Shown here piece by piece: positions 8,091 to 17,155 of a stretch of DNA of 64,000 nucleotides. Below the pieces are notes generated by a model. It worked only from the letters and a program-made list of their open reading frames with translations, did no database searches and was not told the origin of the DNA. Within the stretch, counting starts at the first letter, position 1. Each line of letters opens with the position of its first letter. Origin of the DNA: Clostridium cibarium (lineage in GTDB: Bacteria; Bacillota; Clostridia; Clostridiales; Clostridiaceae); assembly GCF_014836335.1 (NCBI RefSeq), contig NZ_JACSRA010000004.1, positions 121,743-185,742 of the forward strand, read 5' to 3'. Both the position numbers and the translations under genes were made by a program.

Positions 8091-9176
8091 ATGAGTAGAT
8101 TTTTAAGTAATGAATTAAACAACTTAGAAGCATATGTACCTGGTGAGCAACCAAAAGATGTGAAATATATAAAACTTAATACAAATGAAAGTCCGTACCC
8201 ACCTTCACCAAAAGTTATAGAAGCAATAAATAAGCTAGCGGTTGAAGGATTAAATTTATATTCTGATCCTGATACTCGTGAATTAACATTATCACTTGCA
8301 AAATTTTATTCAGTTAAGCCAGAACAAATTTTTGTAGGTAATGGATCTGACGAGGTATTAGCATTTATATTCAGAGCATTTTTTGATAAGGAGAGAAAAG
8401 GGTGTTTTCCGGATATAACATATGGATTTTATAAAGTATATGCAAAATCTTTCGGGATAGATGCAAATCAAATACCTTTGAGGGATGATTTTACTATAGA
8501 TATAAATAATTATATAAATTGTGGTAGAAATATTATTATTGCTAATCCTAATGCTCCCACAGGATTAGTATTAAGTCATGAGGAGATTATTAAAATTCTA
8601 AAAACGAATACAGATAGGGTAGTTGTTATAGATGAAGCTTATGTGGATTTTGGAAGTAAGTCTTGTATAGATTTAATAAATAGTAATCATAATTTAATAG
8701 TAGTTCAAACCTTTTCTAAATCACGTTCCCTAGCAGGAGGTCGTATAGGGTATGCTATAGCGTCAGAGGAAATAATAGAAGATTTAAATAAAATTAAGTT
8801 TTCTTTTAGCCCATATAATATAAATTCTTTATCATCTATAGCAGGAATAGCGTCTGTAAAGGATGAAGCTTATTTTCACGAATGTAATAAAAAGGTTATC
8901 AGAACTAGAGAAAGAGTTAAAGAAGAATTTAGGAAATTAGGATTTAAGGTGTTAGATACGAAAACAAATTTTGTATTTGTATCTCATGAAGATATGGCAG
9001 CCAGAGAATATCACAAAAAAATTAGAGAAAATGGAGTGTTAACACGTTATTATGACGAAGCAAGGATAGATAATTATGTGAGAATTACAATTGGTACTGA
9101 TGAGGAAATGAATGAGGTTATGAAAATAACTGAAAAAATTCTAATTGAGTTTGCTAGTTTAGGAAAAGTTATTTGA
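8091..9176 (+). CDS. HisC-like class I/II aminotransferase
   Basis: 361 residues; histidinol-phosphate aminotransferase family. Motifs are LNTNESPYPPSP, GNGSDEVL, NPNAPTG, DEAYVDF, and SKSRSLAGGRIGYA with the PLP lysine at Lys210. A longer frame begins at 8079, but the GGAGG site overlaps that ATG, so 8091 is the start. No other histidine genes are near. In catabolic clusters such enzymes often transaminate aromatic or basic amino acids; here it would give a 2-oxo acid for the following dehydrogenase. Confidence 0.83.
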   Translation: MSRFLSNELNNLEAYVPGEQPKDVKYIKLNTNESPYPPSPKVIEAINKLAVEGLNLYSDPDTRELTLSLAKFYSVKPEQIFVGNGSDEVLAFIFRAFFDKERKGCFPDITYGFYKVYAKSFGIDANQIPLRDDFTIDINNYINCGRNIIIANPNAPTGLVLSHEEIIKILKTNTDRVVVIDEAYVDFGSKSCIDLINSNHNLIVVQTFSKSRSLAGGRIGYAIASEEIIEDLNKIKFSFSPYNINSLSSIAGIASVKDEAYFHECNKKVIRTRERVKEEFRKLGFKVLDTKTNFVFVSHEDMAAREYHKKIRENGVLTRYYDEARIDNYVRITIGTDEEMNEVMKITEKILIEFASLGKVI

Positions 9177-9195
9177 CTAAAAAGGGGGACTATTT

Positions 9196-10179
9196 TTGAA
9201 AATAGTAATATGTGATTATGAGGATGTACTAATTAGAGATATTGAATATGAAAAAAATCTTATTATGAATGGGTTAGAAGGGGCAGAAGTTATTATATAT
9301 TCTTATAATAGTGGCAAAAAAGAATTTATTGAGACTATAAAGGATGCAGATGGGATAATTACAGCATTTTTAGAGATTGATGAAGAGGTTTTAAATAGAG
9401 TAGAAAAGTTAAAATGCATATCAATAAATGCCGTAGGTTATGATAATGTGGATATAAAAACTGCAAGTGAAAAAGGGATAGCAGTATGTGCGATAAATGA
9501 ATATTGCACACAAGAAGTTGCAGATCATACATTAGCATTAATTTTATCTCTAACAAGAGGCATTAAGCATTATACAAATGATTTAGATAACAAAAGAATT
9601 TGGCAATATCAAACTATAAGTGGACTAAGAAGATTAGAAGGGCAAAAACTTGGTATATTTGGTTATGGGAAAATTGGTAAGGCTGTAGCTAAGAGGGCAT
9701 TAGCATTTGGTATGGAAGTTATTACATTTGACCCATATGTATCCAAAGAAGATTGTGAAAGTGATGGTGTTCAACTTGTAAGTGCTGAATATATATTGGA
9801 AAAATCAGATATCATAAGTAATCACATGAGTCAAAGCAATGAGAATAAAGAATTTTTTAATATAGAAACATTTAAAAAGATGAATAAGTCCCCCTTGTTT
9901 ATAAATGTAGCTAGAGGATCAAGTGTTAATGAGGATGATTTAGTTAAGGCATTAGATGAAGGATATATAAGTGGTGCTGGATTAGATGTTTTAGGGAATG
10001 AAAATCCAGAATTAGGGCAAAATAAACTTCTAAACAGAGAAAATGTCATTATCACTCCTCATGCAGCATTTTATTCAGATACTTCGATGAAAGAACTTCA
10101 GAGAATTTCTTGTGAAAATATGATAAATTATTTGAATGGTGAATTAAAAAAAGTTTCTAAGATTATAGCTACTAACTAA
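9196..10179 (+). CDS. D-isomer-specific 2-hydroxyacid dehydrogenase
   Basis: 327 residues, NAD-dependent. The Rossmann motif GYGKIG lies at 156-161. The catalytic set is Arg240 (NVARGSS), a Glu near 269 (GNENPEL) and His289 (ITPHAAF). It reduces a 2-oxo acid to a D-2-hydroxy acid or the reverse. The start is TTG with an AAGGGGG site. Placed directly after an aminotransferase, it suggests amino acid to 2-oxo acid to 2-hydroxy acid, which would reoxidise NADH. The substrate is unknown. Confidence 0.86.
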   Translation: MKIVICDYEDVLIRDIEYEKNLIMNGLEGAEVIIYSYNSGKKEFIETIKDADGIITAFLEIDEEVLNRVEKLKCISINAVGYDNVDIKTASEKGIAVCAINEYCTQEVADHTLALILSLTRGIKHYTNDLDNKRIWQYQTISGLRRLEGQKLGIFGYGKIGKAVAKRALAFGMEVITFDPYVSKEDCESDGVQLVSAEYILEKSDIISNHMSQSNENKEFFNIETFKKMNKSPLFINVARGSSVNEDDLVKALDEGYISGAGLDVLGNENPELGQNKLLNRENVIITPHAAFYSDTSMKELQRISCENMINYLNGELKKVSKIIATN

Positions 10180-10214
10180 TTATGTGCTACATTATAAAGA
10201 AAAGAGGTTGGAAA

Positions 10215-11045
10215 ATGAAAAAAAATATATTGAAAAAATTTATTGGAATAGCCTTAATTACAGCCATATCAGTATCATTTGTAGGATGTGGAGGAAATAA
10301 GAAAGCATCAGAAGAAACCTTAAATAAAATTAAAGATAATGGTAAGGTAATAGTTGGACTAAGTGCTGATTATGCACCATATGAATTTCATGCAGTTATT
10401 GATGGTAAAGATGAAGTTGTTGGATTTGATATAGATTTAGCTAGAGAAGTAGCTAAAGACATGGGTGTAGATTTAGAGATTAAAGAGATGGAATTTGATC
10501 CTCTAATCGGGGCTCTTAAAGCTGGGCAAATCGATATGATTATTTCAGGTATGAATCCAGATGAAGAAAGAAAGAAACAAATTGATTTTTCAGATATATA
10601 TTATGAAGCAAAGCACGGAGTATTAATTAAGAGTGAGGATAAAGGAAAATATACAAAGGTTGAAGATTTGAATGGCAAGAAAATTGGTGCTCAATTAGGT
10701 TCAACACAAGAAAAAATAGCACAGGAAAAAGTAAAAGATGCAGACTTGCAGTTATTGGCAAATGTTAATAATTTAGTCCTCGAATTAAAAACAGGAAAGG
10801 TAAATGCTTTAATTACAGAAGAACCAGTAGCTAATATGGTTATAAAAACTAACCCAGAACTAGTACTTTCAAGTATTAAATTTGAGGATGAGGGTGGAGG
10901 AAATGCAATAGGTATAAGAAAAAATTCACCAAAGCTTCTAGAGCAACTTAACAAAACAATAAAAAGATTAAAGGATTCAGGAGAATTAGATAAGTTTATT
11001 GTTAATGCAAATGATTTAGCGGCAAAGAATCAAAGTAATTCTTAA
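10215..11045 (+). CDS. Amino-acid ABC transporter substrate-binding lipoprotein
   Basis: 276 residues after choosing the ATG behind AGAGGTTGG. Signal peptide MKKNILKKFIGIALITAIS ends at a lipobox (FVGC), so it is a membrane-anchored lipoprotein. The mature part has the SBP_bac_3 pattern (VGLSADYAPYEF, GFDIDLAREVAKDMG, DMIISGMNPDEERK, GAQLGSTQEKIAQE) of binding proteins for arginine, lysine, ornithine, glutamine or similar. It delivers substrate to the permease encoded next and links uptake to the enzymes upstream. Confidence 0.9.
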   Translation: MKKNILKKFIGIALITAISVSFVGCGGNKKASEETLNKIKDNGKVIVGLSADYAPYEFHAVIDGKDEVVGFDIDLAREVAKDMGVDLEIKEMEFDPLIGALKAGQIDMIISGMNPDEERKKQIDFSDIYYEAKHGVLIKSEDKGKYTKVEDLNGKKIGAQLGSTQEKIAQEKVKDADLQLLANVNNLVLELKTGKVNALITEEPVANMVIKTNPELVLSSIKFEDEGGGNAIGIRKNSPKLLEQLNKTIKRLKDSGELDKFIVNANDLAAKNQSNS

Positions 11046-11072
11046 GCTAAGCTAAAATAGAGGAGGATAATG

Positions 11073-11750
11073 ATGTTTAAGTTTGACTTTTTAGGTAAGT
11101 ATTTCGGTAAGTTTTGTGAAGGGGCATCTATAACATTAGGCATATCCGCAATTACAGTATTTTTAGGAATTATCCTAGGATCTATTTTATTCTTTATGAA
11201 GAATTCAAATGTAAAAATAGGAAAGTTTAATCCACTAAGAATTATATCATCAGTTTATGTTGAAGTAATTAGAGGGACACCTATGTTGTTACAAATAATG
11301 ATGGTTTATTCAGGTTCTAAATTAATATTTGGTATAGATATATCAGCATTTACTGCTGCTATAATTGCTATATCTTTAAATTCTGCAGCCTATGTTTCAG
11401 AAATAGTTAGAGCAGGAATAGAGGCTGTAGATCCTGGTCAGCTAGAGGCTGCTAGAAGTCTAGGAATGAAAAATTCTATGGCTATGAAATTAATAATTAT
11501 ACCTCAGGCTATTAGAAATATCTTGCCGGCTATTGGAAATGAATTTGTTGCAATAATTAAAGATTCATCTATGGCATCAGTAATAGGTGTTGGTGAATTA
11601 ATGTTTTCATCAAAAATTGTACAAGGTGCTACTTATTTATCCCTTGAACCACTAATGATTGCAGCTGTATTTTATTTCATGATGACATTCTTATTGGGAA
11701 GATTTATGGGATATGTTGAAAGGAGATTAAAGCAAAGTGATATACGTTAA
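11073..11750 (+). CDS. Amino-acid ABC transporter permease (HisMQ type)
   Basis: About 225 residues with five hydrophobic helices and the EAA coupling motif near EAARSLGMKNSMAMKLIIIPQAIRNILP, typical of polar amino-acid importer permeases. It has EVIRGTPMLLQIMM near the N terminus, a family signature. ATGs at 11070 and 11073 are both possible; AGGAGG is better spaced for 11073. Its 3' end overlaps the start of the ATPase gene by 14 bases. Probably acts as a homodimer, as only one permease gene is present. Confidence 0.9.
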   Translation: MFKFDFLGKYFGKFCEGASITLGISAITVFLGIILGSILFFMKNSNVKIGKFNPLRIISSVYVEVIRGTPMLLQIMMVYSGSKLIFGIDISAFTAAIIAISLNSAAYVSEIVRAGIEAVDPGQLEAARSLGMKNSMAMKLIIIPQAIRNILPAIGNEFVAIIKDSSMASVIGVGELMFSSKIVQGATYLSLEPLMIAAVFYFMMTFLLGRFMGYVERRLKQSDIR

Positions 11751-12458
11751 AGATTTACATAAAAATTATGGACCTAATAGTGTGCTAAATGGAATAAACG
11801 AGCATATTAAAAAAGGTGAGGTAGTGTTGTAATAGGCCCATCGGGATCAGGAAAATCAACTTTTTTAAGATGTCTTAATCTATTGGAAGTGCCTAGTTCT
11901 GGAGAAATAATATTTGAAGGAAAAAATATTATGGAAAAGTCTATGGATATTAATAAACTTAGAGAAAAGGTAGGTATGGTATTTCAACATTTTAATCTTT
12001 TTCCTCATAAAACTGTTTTAGAGAATATAACTATTGCACCAATTAAGGTGAAAAATATAGAGCAAGAAGAAGCTAGTGAAAAAGCAATGGAACTTTTAGA
12101 AATGGTGGGTTTATTAGAAAAGAAAGATGCATATCCAGCATCCTTATCAGGAGGACAAAAACAGAGGATAGCCATAGCTAGAGCCTTAGCTATGGAACCA
12201 GATGTAATATTGTTCGATGAGCCTACTTCAGCTTTAGATCCTGAAACGGTAGGAGAAGTATTAGGTGTCATGAAAAAGTTGGCTAAGGCAGGAATGACTA
12301 TGATTGTAGTAACACATGAAATGGGGTTTGCAAAAGAAGTTGGTGATAGAATTTTGTTTATTGATGGAGGAAAAGTGTTAGAAGCAAATACACCGGAAGA
12401 AATTTTTAATAACCCTAAAAATCCAAGGACTATAGAGTTTTTATCAAAGATTTTATAG
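11737..12458 (+). pseudogene. Amino-acid ABC transporter ATPase, 1-base frameshift
   Basis: Reading from GTG at 11737 (AGGAG site 11 bases upstream) gives the normal start VIYVKDLHKNYG and runs to EVVL, then stops at TAA 11830. One base back in register, translation continues [11 protein letters not shown] (Walker A) and then LSGGQKQR, a [12 protein letters not shown]alker B and the H-loop THEMG to 12458. The span is 722 bases; one added base gives exactly 240 codons plus stop, the usual GlnQ/ArtP size. A single G is probably missing near 11826-11827. The large downstream open frame (from TTG 11883) lacks Walker A and cannot be functional alone. It is either a true mutation or a sequencing error. 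Confidence 0.85.
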
Positions 12459-12537
12459 AATTATTGGCATAAGATTAATTTTAAGATATAAAATTATATA
12501 TAAGTGTAACATTTTATATGAAAAGGAGTCTATAAAG

Positions 12538-13704
12538 ATGGAAAACTTTTGTTATTCAATACGAACAAAAATTTATTTTGGTAAAGGGCAAATTCATAAC
12601 CTTGGTAATGCTATAAAGAATTATGGAGATAAGGTGCTTATTGTTTATGGTGGTGGAAGCATAAAAAAAATAGGTTTATATGATAGAATGATTAATATAT
12701 TAAATGAAAATAATATTACATATAAGGAACTATCAGGAGTGGATCCAAACCCAAGAATAGAATCTGTTAGAGAAGGAGCTAAGATTTGTAGAGAAAATGA
12801 TATTCAAGTAGTCTTAGCAGTTGGGGGAGGAAGTACAATAGATTGCGCAAAGGTTATTGCAGCAGCAGTTCACTATGAGAATGACCCATGGGATCTTGTA
12901 AAAAATCCAATAAAAATAACTAAGGCTTTACCAATAGTTACTGTATTAACTCTAGCAGCAACTGGTTCAGAGATGAATAAAAATGCAGTTATTAGTAATA
13001 TGAGTATTAATGAAAAAGTAGGTACAGCAAGTGAACTTATTAAGCCTAAAGTATCAATTATGGATCCTGAGTACACCTATTCAGTATCAAAGTATCAAAC
13101 AGCAGCAGGTACAGCAGATATTATGAGTCATATTTTCGAAAATTATTTTACCCATACTGAGGCTGTAGATATTCAAGATAGTACAGCAGAAGGTTTATTA
13201 AGAACTTGTATAAAGTATGGAAAGATCGCTGTTGAAGATCCAACTAACTATGATGCTAGAGCAAATTTAATGTGGGCATCAAGTTGGGCTATTAATGGGC
13301 TTATATCTTATGGAACCAAGAATATAGGATGGACAGTACATCCTATGGAGCATGAGCTTAGTGCGTATTATGATATAACTCATGGTGTTGGACTAGCTAT
13401 TCTAACACCACACTGGATGAAGTATTCCTTAAATAATAGTACAGTAAATAAACTTGCTCAGTATGGAATTAATGTGTGGGGTATAGACAAAAACTTAGAC
13501 AAATTTGAAATAGCTAATAAAGCAATTGATAAAACATCACAATTCTTTAAAGAACTAGGCATTCCTATGACATTAAGAGAAGTTGGTATAAATGAAGAGA
13601 AGTTTGAGATAATGGCAGAGAAGGTAACAGCAAAAGGAAAACTCGGGACATTATATCCGCTAACTAAAGAAGATGTAATAAATATTTATAAGATGTCTTT
13701 ATAA
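12538..13704 (+). CDS. Iron-containing alcohol dehydrogenase, butanol dehydrogenase type
   Basis: 388 residues, very like clostridial NAD(P)H-dependent butanol dehydrogenases (BdhA/BdhB), which reduce butyraldehyde to butanol. The nucleotide-binding GGGS lies at 97-100. Metal ligands are Asp194 and His198 (GTADIMSH), His268 (VHPMEH) and His282 (DITHGVG). It begins YSIRTKIYFGKG, as in the family. An AAGGAG site precedes the ATG. It follows the transporter by 79 bases on the same strand and may or may not belong to the island. No terminator was found between them. Confidence 0.9.
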   Translation: MENFCYSIRTKIYFGKGQIHNLGNAIKNYGDKVLIVYGGGSIKKIGLYDRMINILNENNITYKELSGVDPNPRIESVREGAKICRENDIQVVLAVGGGSTIDCAKVIAAAVHYENDPWDLVKNPIKITKALPIVTVLTLAATGSEMNKNAVISNMSINEKVGTASELIKPKVSIMDPEYTYSVSKYQTAAGTADIMSHIFENYFTHTEAVDIQDSTAEGLLRTCIKYGKIAVEDPTNYDARANLMWASSWAINGLISYGTKNIGWTVHPMEHELSAYYDITHGVGLAILTPHWMKYSLNNSTVNKLAQYGINVWGIDKNLDKFEIANKAIDKTSQFFKELGIPMTLREVGINEEKFEIMAEKVTAKGKLGTLYPLTKEDVINIYKMSL

Positions 13705-13816
13705 GTCTATTGAAAAATATTCCAGAATTATTTACTATTATTGAATGTTACTGTATAATTAGCTAGTGGGATAAGGTAATTAAAATGGGTAAATAAAGAA
13801 TAATAGGAGAGAATAT

Positions 13817-14173
13817 ATGAGGGTAAAAATGGAGAGGCAAAGTGTGTCTATGAGAGATGATAAAAAGGCGCCAAATAGTGAGATTATTGAGGTAATGGGT
13901 AATTGTAAATTGAAGAATTTTATACAGATACTTGTTAAAAATTATTGTCCAAAAGTAGATAAGGATAAAGCAATTTGGGTATTATGGGATAGACATAAAG
14001 CTGTGGCGGTTTTTGACAGTGTAAATAATTATTATAAATGTTTTTATAATGAAGATTTACAGTTAAATGAAATATCAAAAGATGAAGAGAATGCTAAAAT
14101 GTATCTATATTATAGAGAAGAAGAAAATATAGATAATGTATATAATGAGATAAGAGAAGAATTAATAGGGTAG
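13817..14173 (+). CDS. Hypothetical protein (118 aa)
   Basis: Not recognised. Soluble, charged, with a central hydrophobic core (DKAIWVLWDRHKAVAVFDSVNNYYKCFY) that looks like two strands, followed by an acidic helical tail. The start is placed at the ATG after AGGAGAGAATAT; an internal Met (residue 5) is possible. It is flanked by the terminator at 14180. Confidence 0.55.
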   Translation: MRVKMERQSVSMRDDKKAPNSEIIEVMGNCKLKNFIQILVKNYCPKVDKDKAIWVLWDRHKAVAVFDSVNNYYKCFYNEDLQLNEISKDEENAKMYLYYREEENIDNVYNEIREELIG

Positions 14174-14179
14174 TTGAAT

Positions 14180-14222
14180 AAATGGGTCTGTATTAAAATT
14201 TATATACAGACCCATTTATTTA
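14180..14222. terminator. Bidirectional terminator
   Basis: Arms AAATGGGTCTGTAT (14180-14193) and ATACAGACCCATTT (14204-14217) are perfectly complementary. T-rich sequence lies outside both arms. It serves the small gene on the plus strand and the lipase on the minus strand. Confidence 0.85.
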
Positions 14223-15542
14223 TTTAGGTAATTGAGATAACATTTTTGCCCATGTTACAAACTTATTTTGAAGATAATAGTGATAAATAGGTTCACGTTG
14301 AATCATTATTTCAAAGTGATCAATGTTATCAATCTTTTCAAGGTAATTCCAAACACCAATTTTTGGAGTCACGTCATAATTTTCTATTTTATCAGATGAG
14401 CCTTCATGTGGACCAATAGCTGATCTTACACTAACTAGGCCATCATTTTCCCACCAACTGGCATCAACCTTTACTTTATTTGGTTGATTTTGTGTGTATA
14501 CTCCCATATCTATTGCACTTTTAATAAGTAGAGGATGCATATTTATGTTAGGCAATTGATATTTTGTAGCTGGATCTTTATGTGTGTCGGAACAAGCAAT
14601 AGAGAAATAATATATATCATTTTCAGCAGATACTAAGTTATTAAATTCTCGAGCACCTTCTAAAGATAAATCCCAAATGCTTAAATCTTTTGTGTTTTTC
14701 CAAATATTACTTTGAAAAACTCTTTTTAGATAATTATCAAAAGATTCATTAGGTGTTTTTCTAAGTCCCCATTGATCCATTCTTAAATCAAAGTTTGGAC
14801 TAGTTGATGGATCTAGACCAGCACTTGCTGCAACTGATGCAAAAAATTGATGTACAAAAGGTTCGAAATTTTCTTGTATCTCAGCTTCCTGACTGCCATC
14901 GTGAGGTGTTGCAATTGTTGTTATACTGTCAATCCAATGCTTATTTCCTGTAAATAAAGTACTTGTGTTATTACCTGTTGCATTAATTTCGTCCTTATCT
15001 CCATGTTCAAGTAAATGAGCTAGCATTCTACTAGTTTCTCCACCCATACTGTGGCCGATTAGATGAATTTTTTGCAATTCGTTTTTATCTGAATATTCTC
15101 CGAATTTAGGGTACACTCCAGGAAAAGTTCTTCCATAACGGGCATGTCCATATTTTTTTGAGTGAGCTTCACCATAATCAACAGTACCACCTTTTAAATA
15201 GGCATATAATTCACAAGCTCTATCCCAGTTACTAGATATAGGGCCAATGGTTGGAGTAAATACGGTATAGCCTTTGCTAATTAATAATTCTCTTAAACTT
15301 GAACTTCCACCCCAATAGTTTTCATTAAACATTTCTTTATTTCCCCAGCCACAAAGACCATGTACCATTACAATTGGGTAATTATTATTAAAATTGGGTA
15401 TGTCGTTAGAAGTAGAAACCTTTGCTGTATTTGAAGATTGATTATTAGATCCTGTTGAAGCTAGTACATTATAAGGTATAGCAAAGATAATAAAAATGAT
15501 AGATAGAAAATAAATAGCAATTTTTTTAATCTTTTTATTCAT
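14220..15542 (-). CDS. Secreted triacylglycerol lipase, family I.5-like
   Basis: 440 residues with a signal peptide (MNKKIKKIAIYFLSIIFII, cut near ASTGS). The mature part resembles thermoalkaliphilic Geobacillus/Staphylococcus-type lipases: PIVMVHGLCGWG near the N terminus (oxyanion loop), a DYGEAHSKKYGHARYGRTFPG segment that in family I.5 carries zinc ligands, nucleophile Ser in IGHSMGGETSR, an Asp in WENDGLVSV and a His in NIDHFEI. The elbow is GHSMG rather than the AHSQG of Geobacillus. Acts outside the cell on lipids. It has its own promoter with an operator-like palindrome. Confidence 0.88.
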   Translation of the reverse strand: MNKKIKKIAIYFLSIIFIIFAIPYNVLASTGSNNQSSNTAKVSTSNDIPNFNNNYPIVMVHGLCGWGNKEMFNENYWGGSSSLRELLISKGYTVFTPTIGPISSNWDRACELYAYLKGGTVDYGEAHSKKYGHARYGRTFPGVYPKFGEYSDKNELQKIHLIGHSMGGETSRMLAHLLEHGDKDEINATGNNTSTLFTGNKHWIDSITTIATPHDGSQEAEIQENFEPFVHQFFASVAASAGLDPSTSPNFDLRMDQWGLRKTPNESFDNYLKRVFQSNIWKNTKDLSIWDLSLEGAREFNNLVSAENDIYYFSIACSDTHKDPATKYQLPNINMHPLLIKSAIDMGVYTQNQPNKVKVDASWWENDGLVSVRSAIGPHEGSSDKIENYDVTPKIGVWNYLEKIDNIDHFEIMIQREPIYHYYLQNKFVTWAKMLSQLPK

Positions 15543-15565
15543 AAAATCCTCCTAAAAATCATATA

Positions 15566-15610
15566 TTGTACGTACAACCATATAATACCATGGTTTACAG
15601 AATGTATCAA
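15566..15610 (-). promoter_or_regulatory. Lipase promoter with palindromic operator
   Basis: On the minus strand, TTGATA (15605-15610) and TATTAT (15582-15587) are 17 bases apart. Four bases downstream of the -10 lies the perfect 12-bp palindrome TTGTACGTACAA (15566-15577), right at the expected transcription start, where a repressor would block initiation. The plus-strand remainder up to 15856 shows no other feature. Confidence 0.6.
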
Positions 15611-15856
15611 AATGCTGTATTTATGACTAAAAGTCATTTGATGCCATAATAGGAGAATAGCTAGATATATGTAAGTTTAAGTTTGTTTTTTGTTTTTTTA
15701 ATAAATTATAGGTTTTACAGTTTATTAATTATGGAAAATTAAGATGTATGAAAAGGAGATTTTATAAAGCATACTGTTATTATATTTATTGAATATTGAG
15801 TACATAAATATAATAGAATCATATACTATTAATAAAGTATTTTTAGGAGAATAATA

Positions 15857-16780
15857 ATGATTAATGAAAGAAAGTACGTAATTTTATCTCTTGAATTGCA
15901 TTTGTTTTTTTTGAGAATAATGAAAGAGCATGCATTATTTATGGAAGTTACATTTGCACCTAAGAATTCAAAGCTAGTAAAAGAAGCAGCTTATCATAGA
16001 GTACAATTTGAAAAAGCTTTAAATGAAGTAGTAAAACTCAGCAATGGGGTGGTTAGAGAGCGTATTTTAGAGTCAGGAGAAATAGTAACAGACTATACTT
16101 TAAGTATAGAAGGAAAAACTGAGCACTATACGGGTATTCCAATAAATAGAAGGATTACTAGTGAAGAATTAAGGTTAGAGTGTGGCATGGATTCTAAGAT
16201 TAAATCAGATCTTGTAAGACGTGTAAAACAATTAAATAGAAGAATTAATAAAATTCTCGATGATTTAATAAATTTTAAGGTTAAAGTATTAGAAGGGGTC
16301 TTATCATGCAATTTGTTTACAATGAATTATCCATCACTTATTAAGCATATAATACATGAAGCAAATTACTATAAAGCAAGTTTAATTGAAATTGAAAATA
16401 ATAATAATATGGATTATAAGAATATTAAAGAAGGGGAAGTGTTTTGGGATGAGATTATGATGGAGCATGCATTAACTGTGCGAGGTTTACTTGATCCATC
16501 AGAAAAAGCATTAATTGATACAGCAAATATGTTTTCAGAAAATTATAATTATCTATTAGATAATGCTAAGAATATTACAGAAAGCAACATATTAGGTATA
16601 ACAAACGAAAATTTAAATGAAACTTTAAAGTTGAGAGATTTTAAAGAAGTTGGACTAAAGGGAACAGAAGAGTGCAAAATACAAGGAATTATTTTACCGC
16701 TTCTTCTTGATCATGTACTTAGAGAGGCTAATCATTTTATTAGGTTATTAAAGGATTATAATAAGAAAATTAATAGATAG
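15857..16780 (+). CDS. DUF2935 protein (two helical-bundle repeats)
   Basis: 307 residues, all helical. Two related halves can be seen: residues about 8-130 beginning LELHLFFLRIMKEHALFM, and about 170-300 beginning GEVFWDEIMMEHALTVRGLL. Both carry the HALF/HAL histidine and later helices with Glu/His (REANHFIRLL at the end), as in DUF2935 proteins of Bacillus and Clostridium. The spacing of Glu and His resembles metal-binding helical bundles. Function unknown. It lies just upstream of coat-like genes, which suggests a sporulation link, but a terminator separates them. Confidence 0.8.
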   Translation: MINERKYVILSLELHLFFLRIMKEHALFMEVTFAPKNSKLVKEAAYHRVQFEKALNEVVKLSNGVVRERILESGEIVTDYTLSIEGKTEHYTGIPINRRITSEELRLECGMDSKIKSDLVRRVKQLNRRINKILDDLINFKVKVLEGVLSCNLFTMNYPSLIKHIIHEANYYKASLIEIENNNNMDYKNIKEGEVFWDEIMMEHALTVRGLLDPSEKALIDTANMFSENYNYLLDNAKNITESNILGITNENLNETLKLRDFKEVGLKGTEECKIQGIILPLLLDHVLREANHFIRLLKDYNKKINR

Positions 16781-16830
16781 AAAAACATTTAATATAATTT
16801 TAATATTCAAAAAGATATAGTCTGAAATTT

Positions 16831-16874
16831 TCTCTAACACTTTTTTTAGTTATGAAGGTGTTGGAGATTTTTTC
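16831..16874 (+). terminator. Intrinsic terminator
   Basis: TCTCTAACAC (16831-16840) pairs with GTGTTGGAGA (16858-16867), followed by a T run to 16873. It ends the DUF2935 gene. Confidence 0.75.
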
Positions 16875-16938
16875 CTCAACTTTCCGCACATAAATTTATT
16901 TATTATTATAATACTAATAAAGTCAGGAGGTGATAAAT

Positions 16939-17130
16939 ATGAAGTTAGCACCACATGAGGCAATTGAAGCTCGTGAATTTATAAGTCAAGAAATGTTAGG
17001 GATAAAAAAAATTAGTGCAAGTATGAATATGGTTACTGATAGTGAGTTGAAAAGTTATATGCAAGATTGTATAGCATCTAAGAAAACTGCTCTTAAAAAT
17101 ATTCAGGCTACACTTCAAAGTCAGCAATAA
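16939..17130 (+). CDS. Small CotF-associated protein, copy 1 (63 aa)
   Basis: A 63-residue helical protein, MKLAPHEAIEAREF..., closely similar to the protein encoded at 17467 (shared HE-(A/M)IE-REL/F, K-I-AS(M), and an S/D-ELxS(Y/F)M pattern). It is paired with the CotF-like gene downstream and resembles the N-terminal helices of the CotF fold. The GTG at 16930 lies inside the AGGAGGTGA ribosome site, so the start is the ATG at 16939. A spore-coat role is inferred from its partner. Confidence 0.7.
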   Translation: MKLAPHEAIEAREFISQEMLGIKKISASMNMVTDSELKSYMQDCIASKKTALKNIQATLQSQQ

Positions 17131-17155
17131 ATAAAAATAAGAGGTGAGAAAAGTA

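Noticed and set aside
9359..9556. Minus-strand 65-codon frame within the hydroxyacid dehydrogenase
   Set aside because: Leu/His-rich shadow translation with no ribosome site.
11883..12458. ABC ATPase starting at TTG 11883 as an intact gene
   Set aside because: This would lack Walker A and the first 50 residues; the missing part is present just upstream in another frame.
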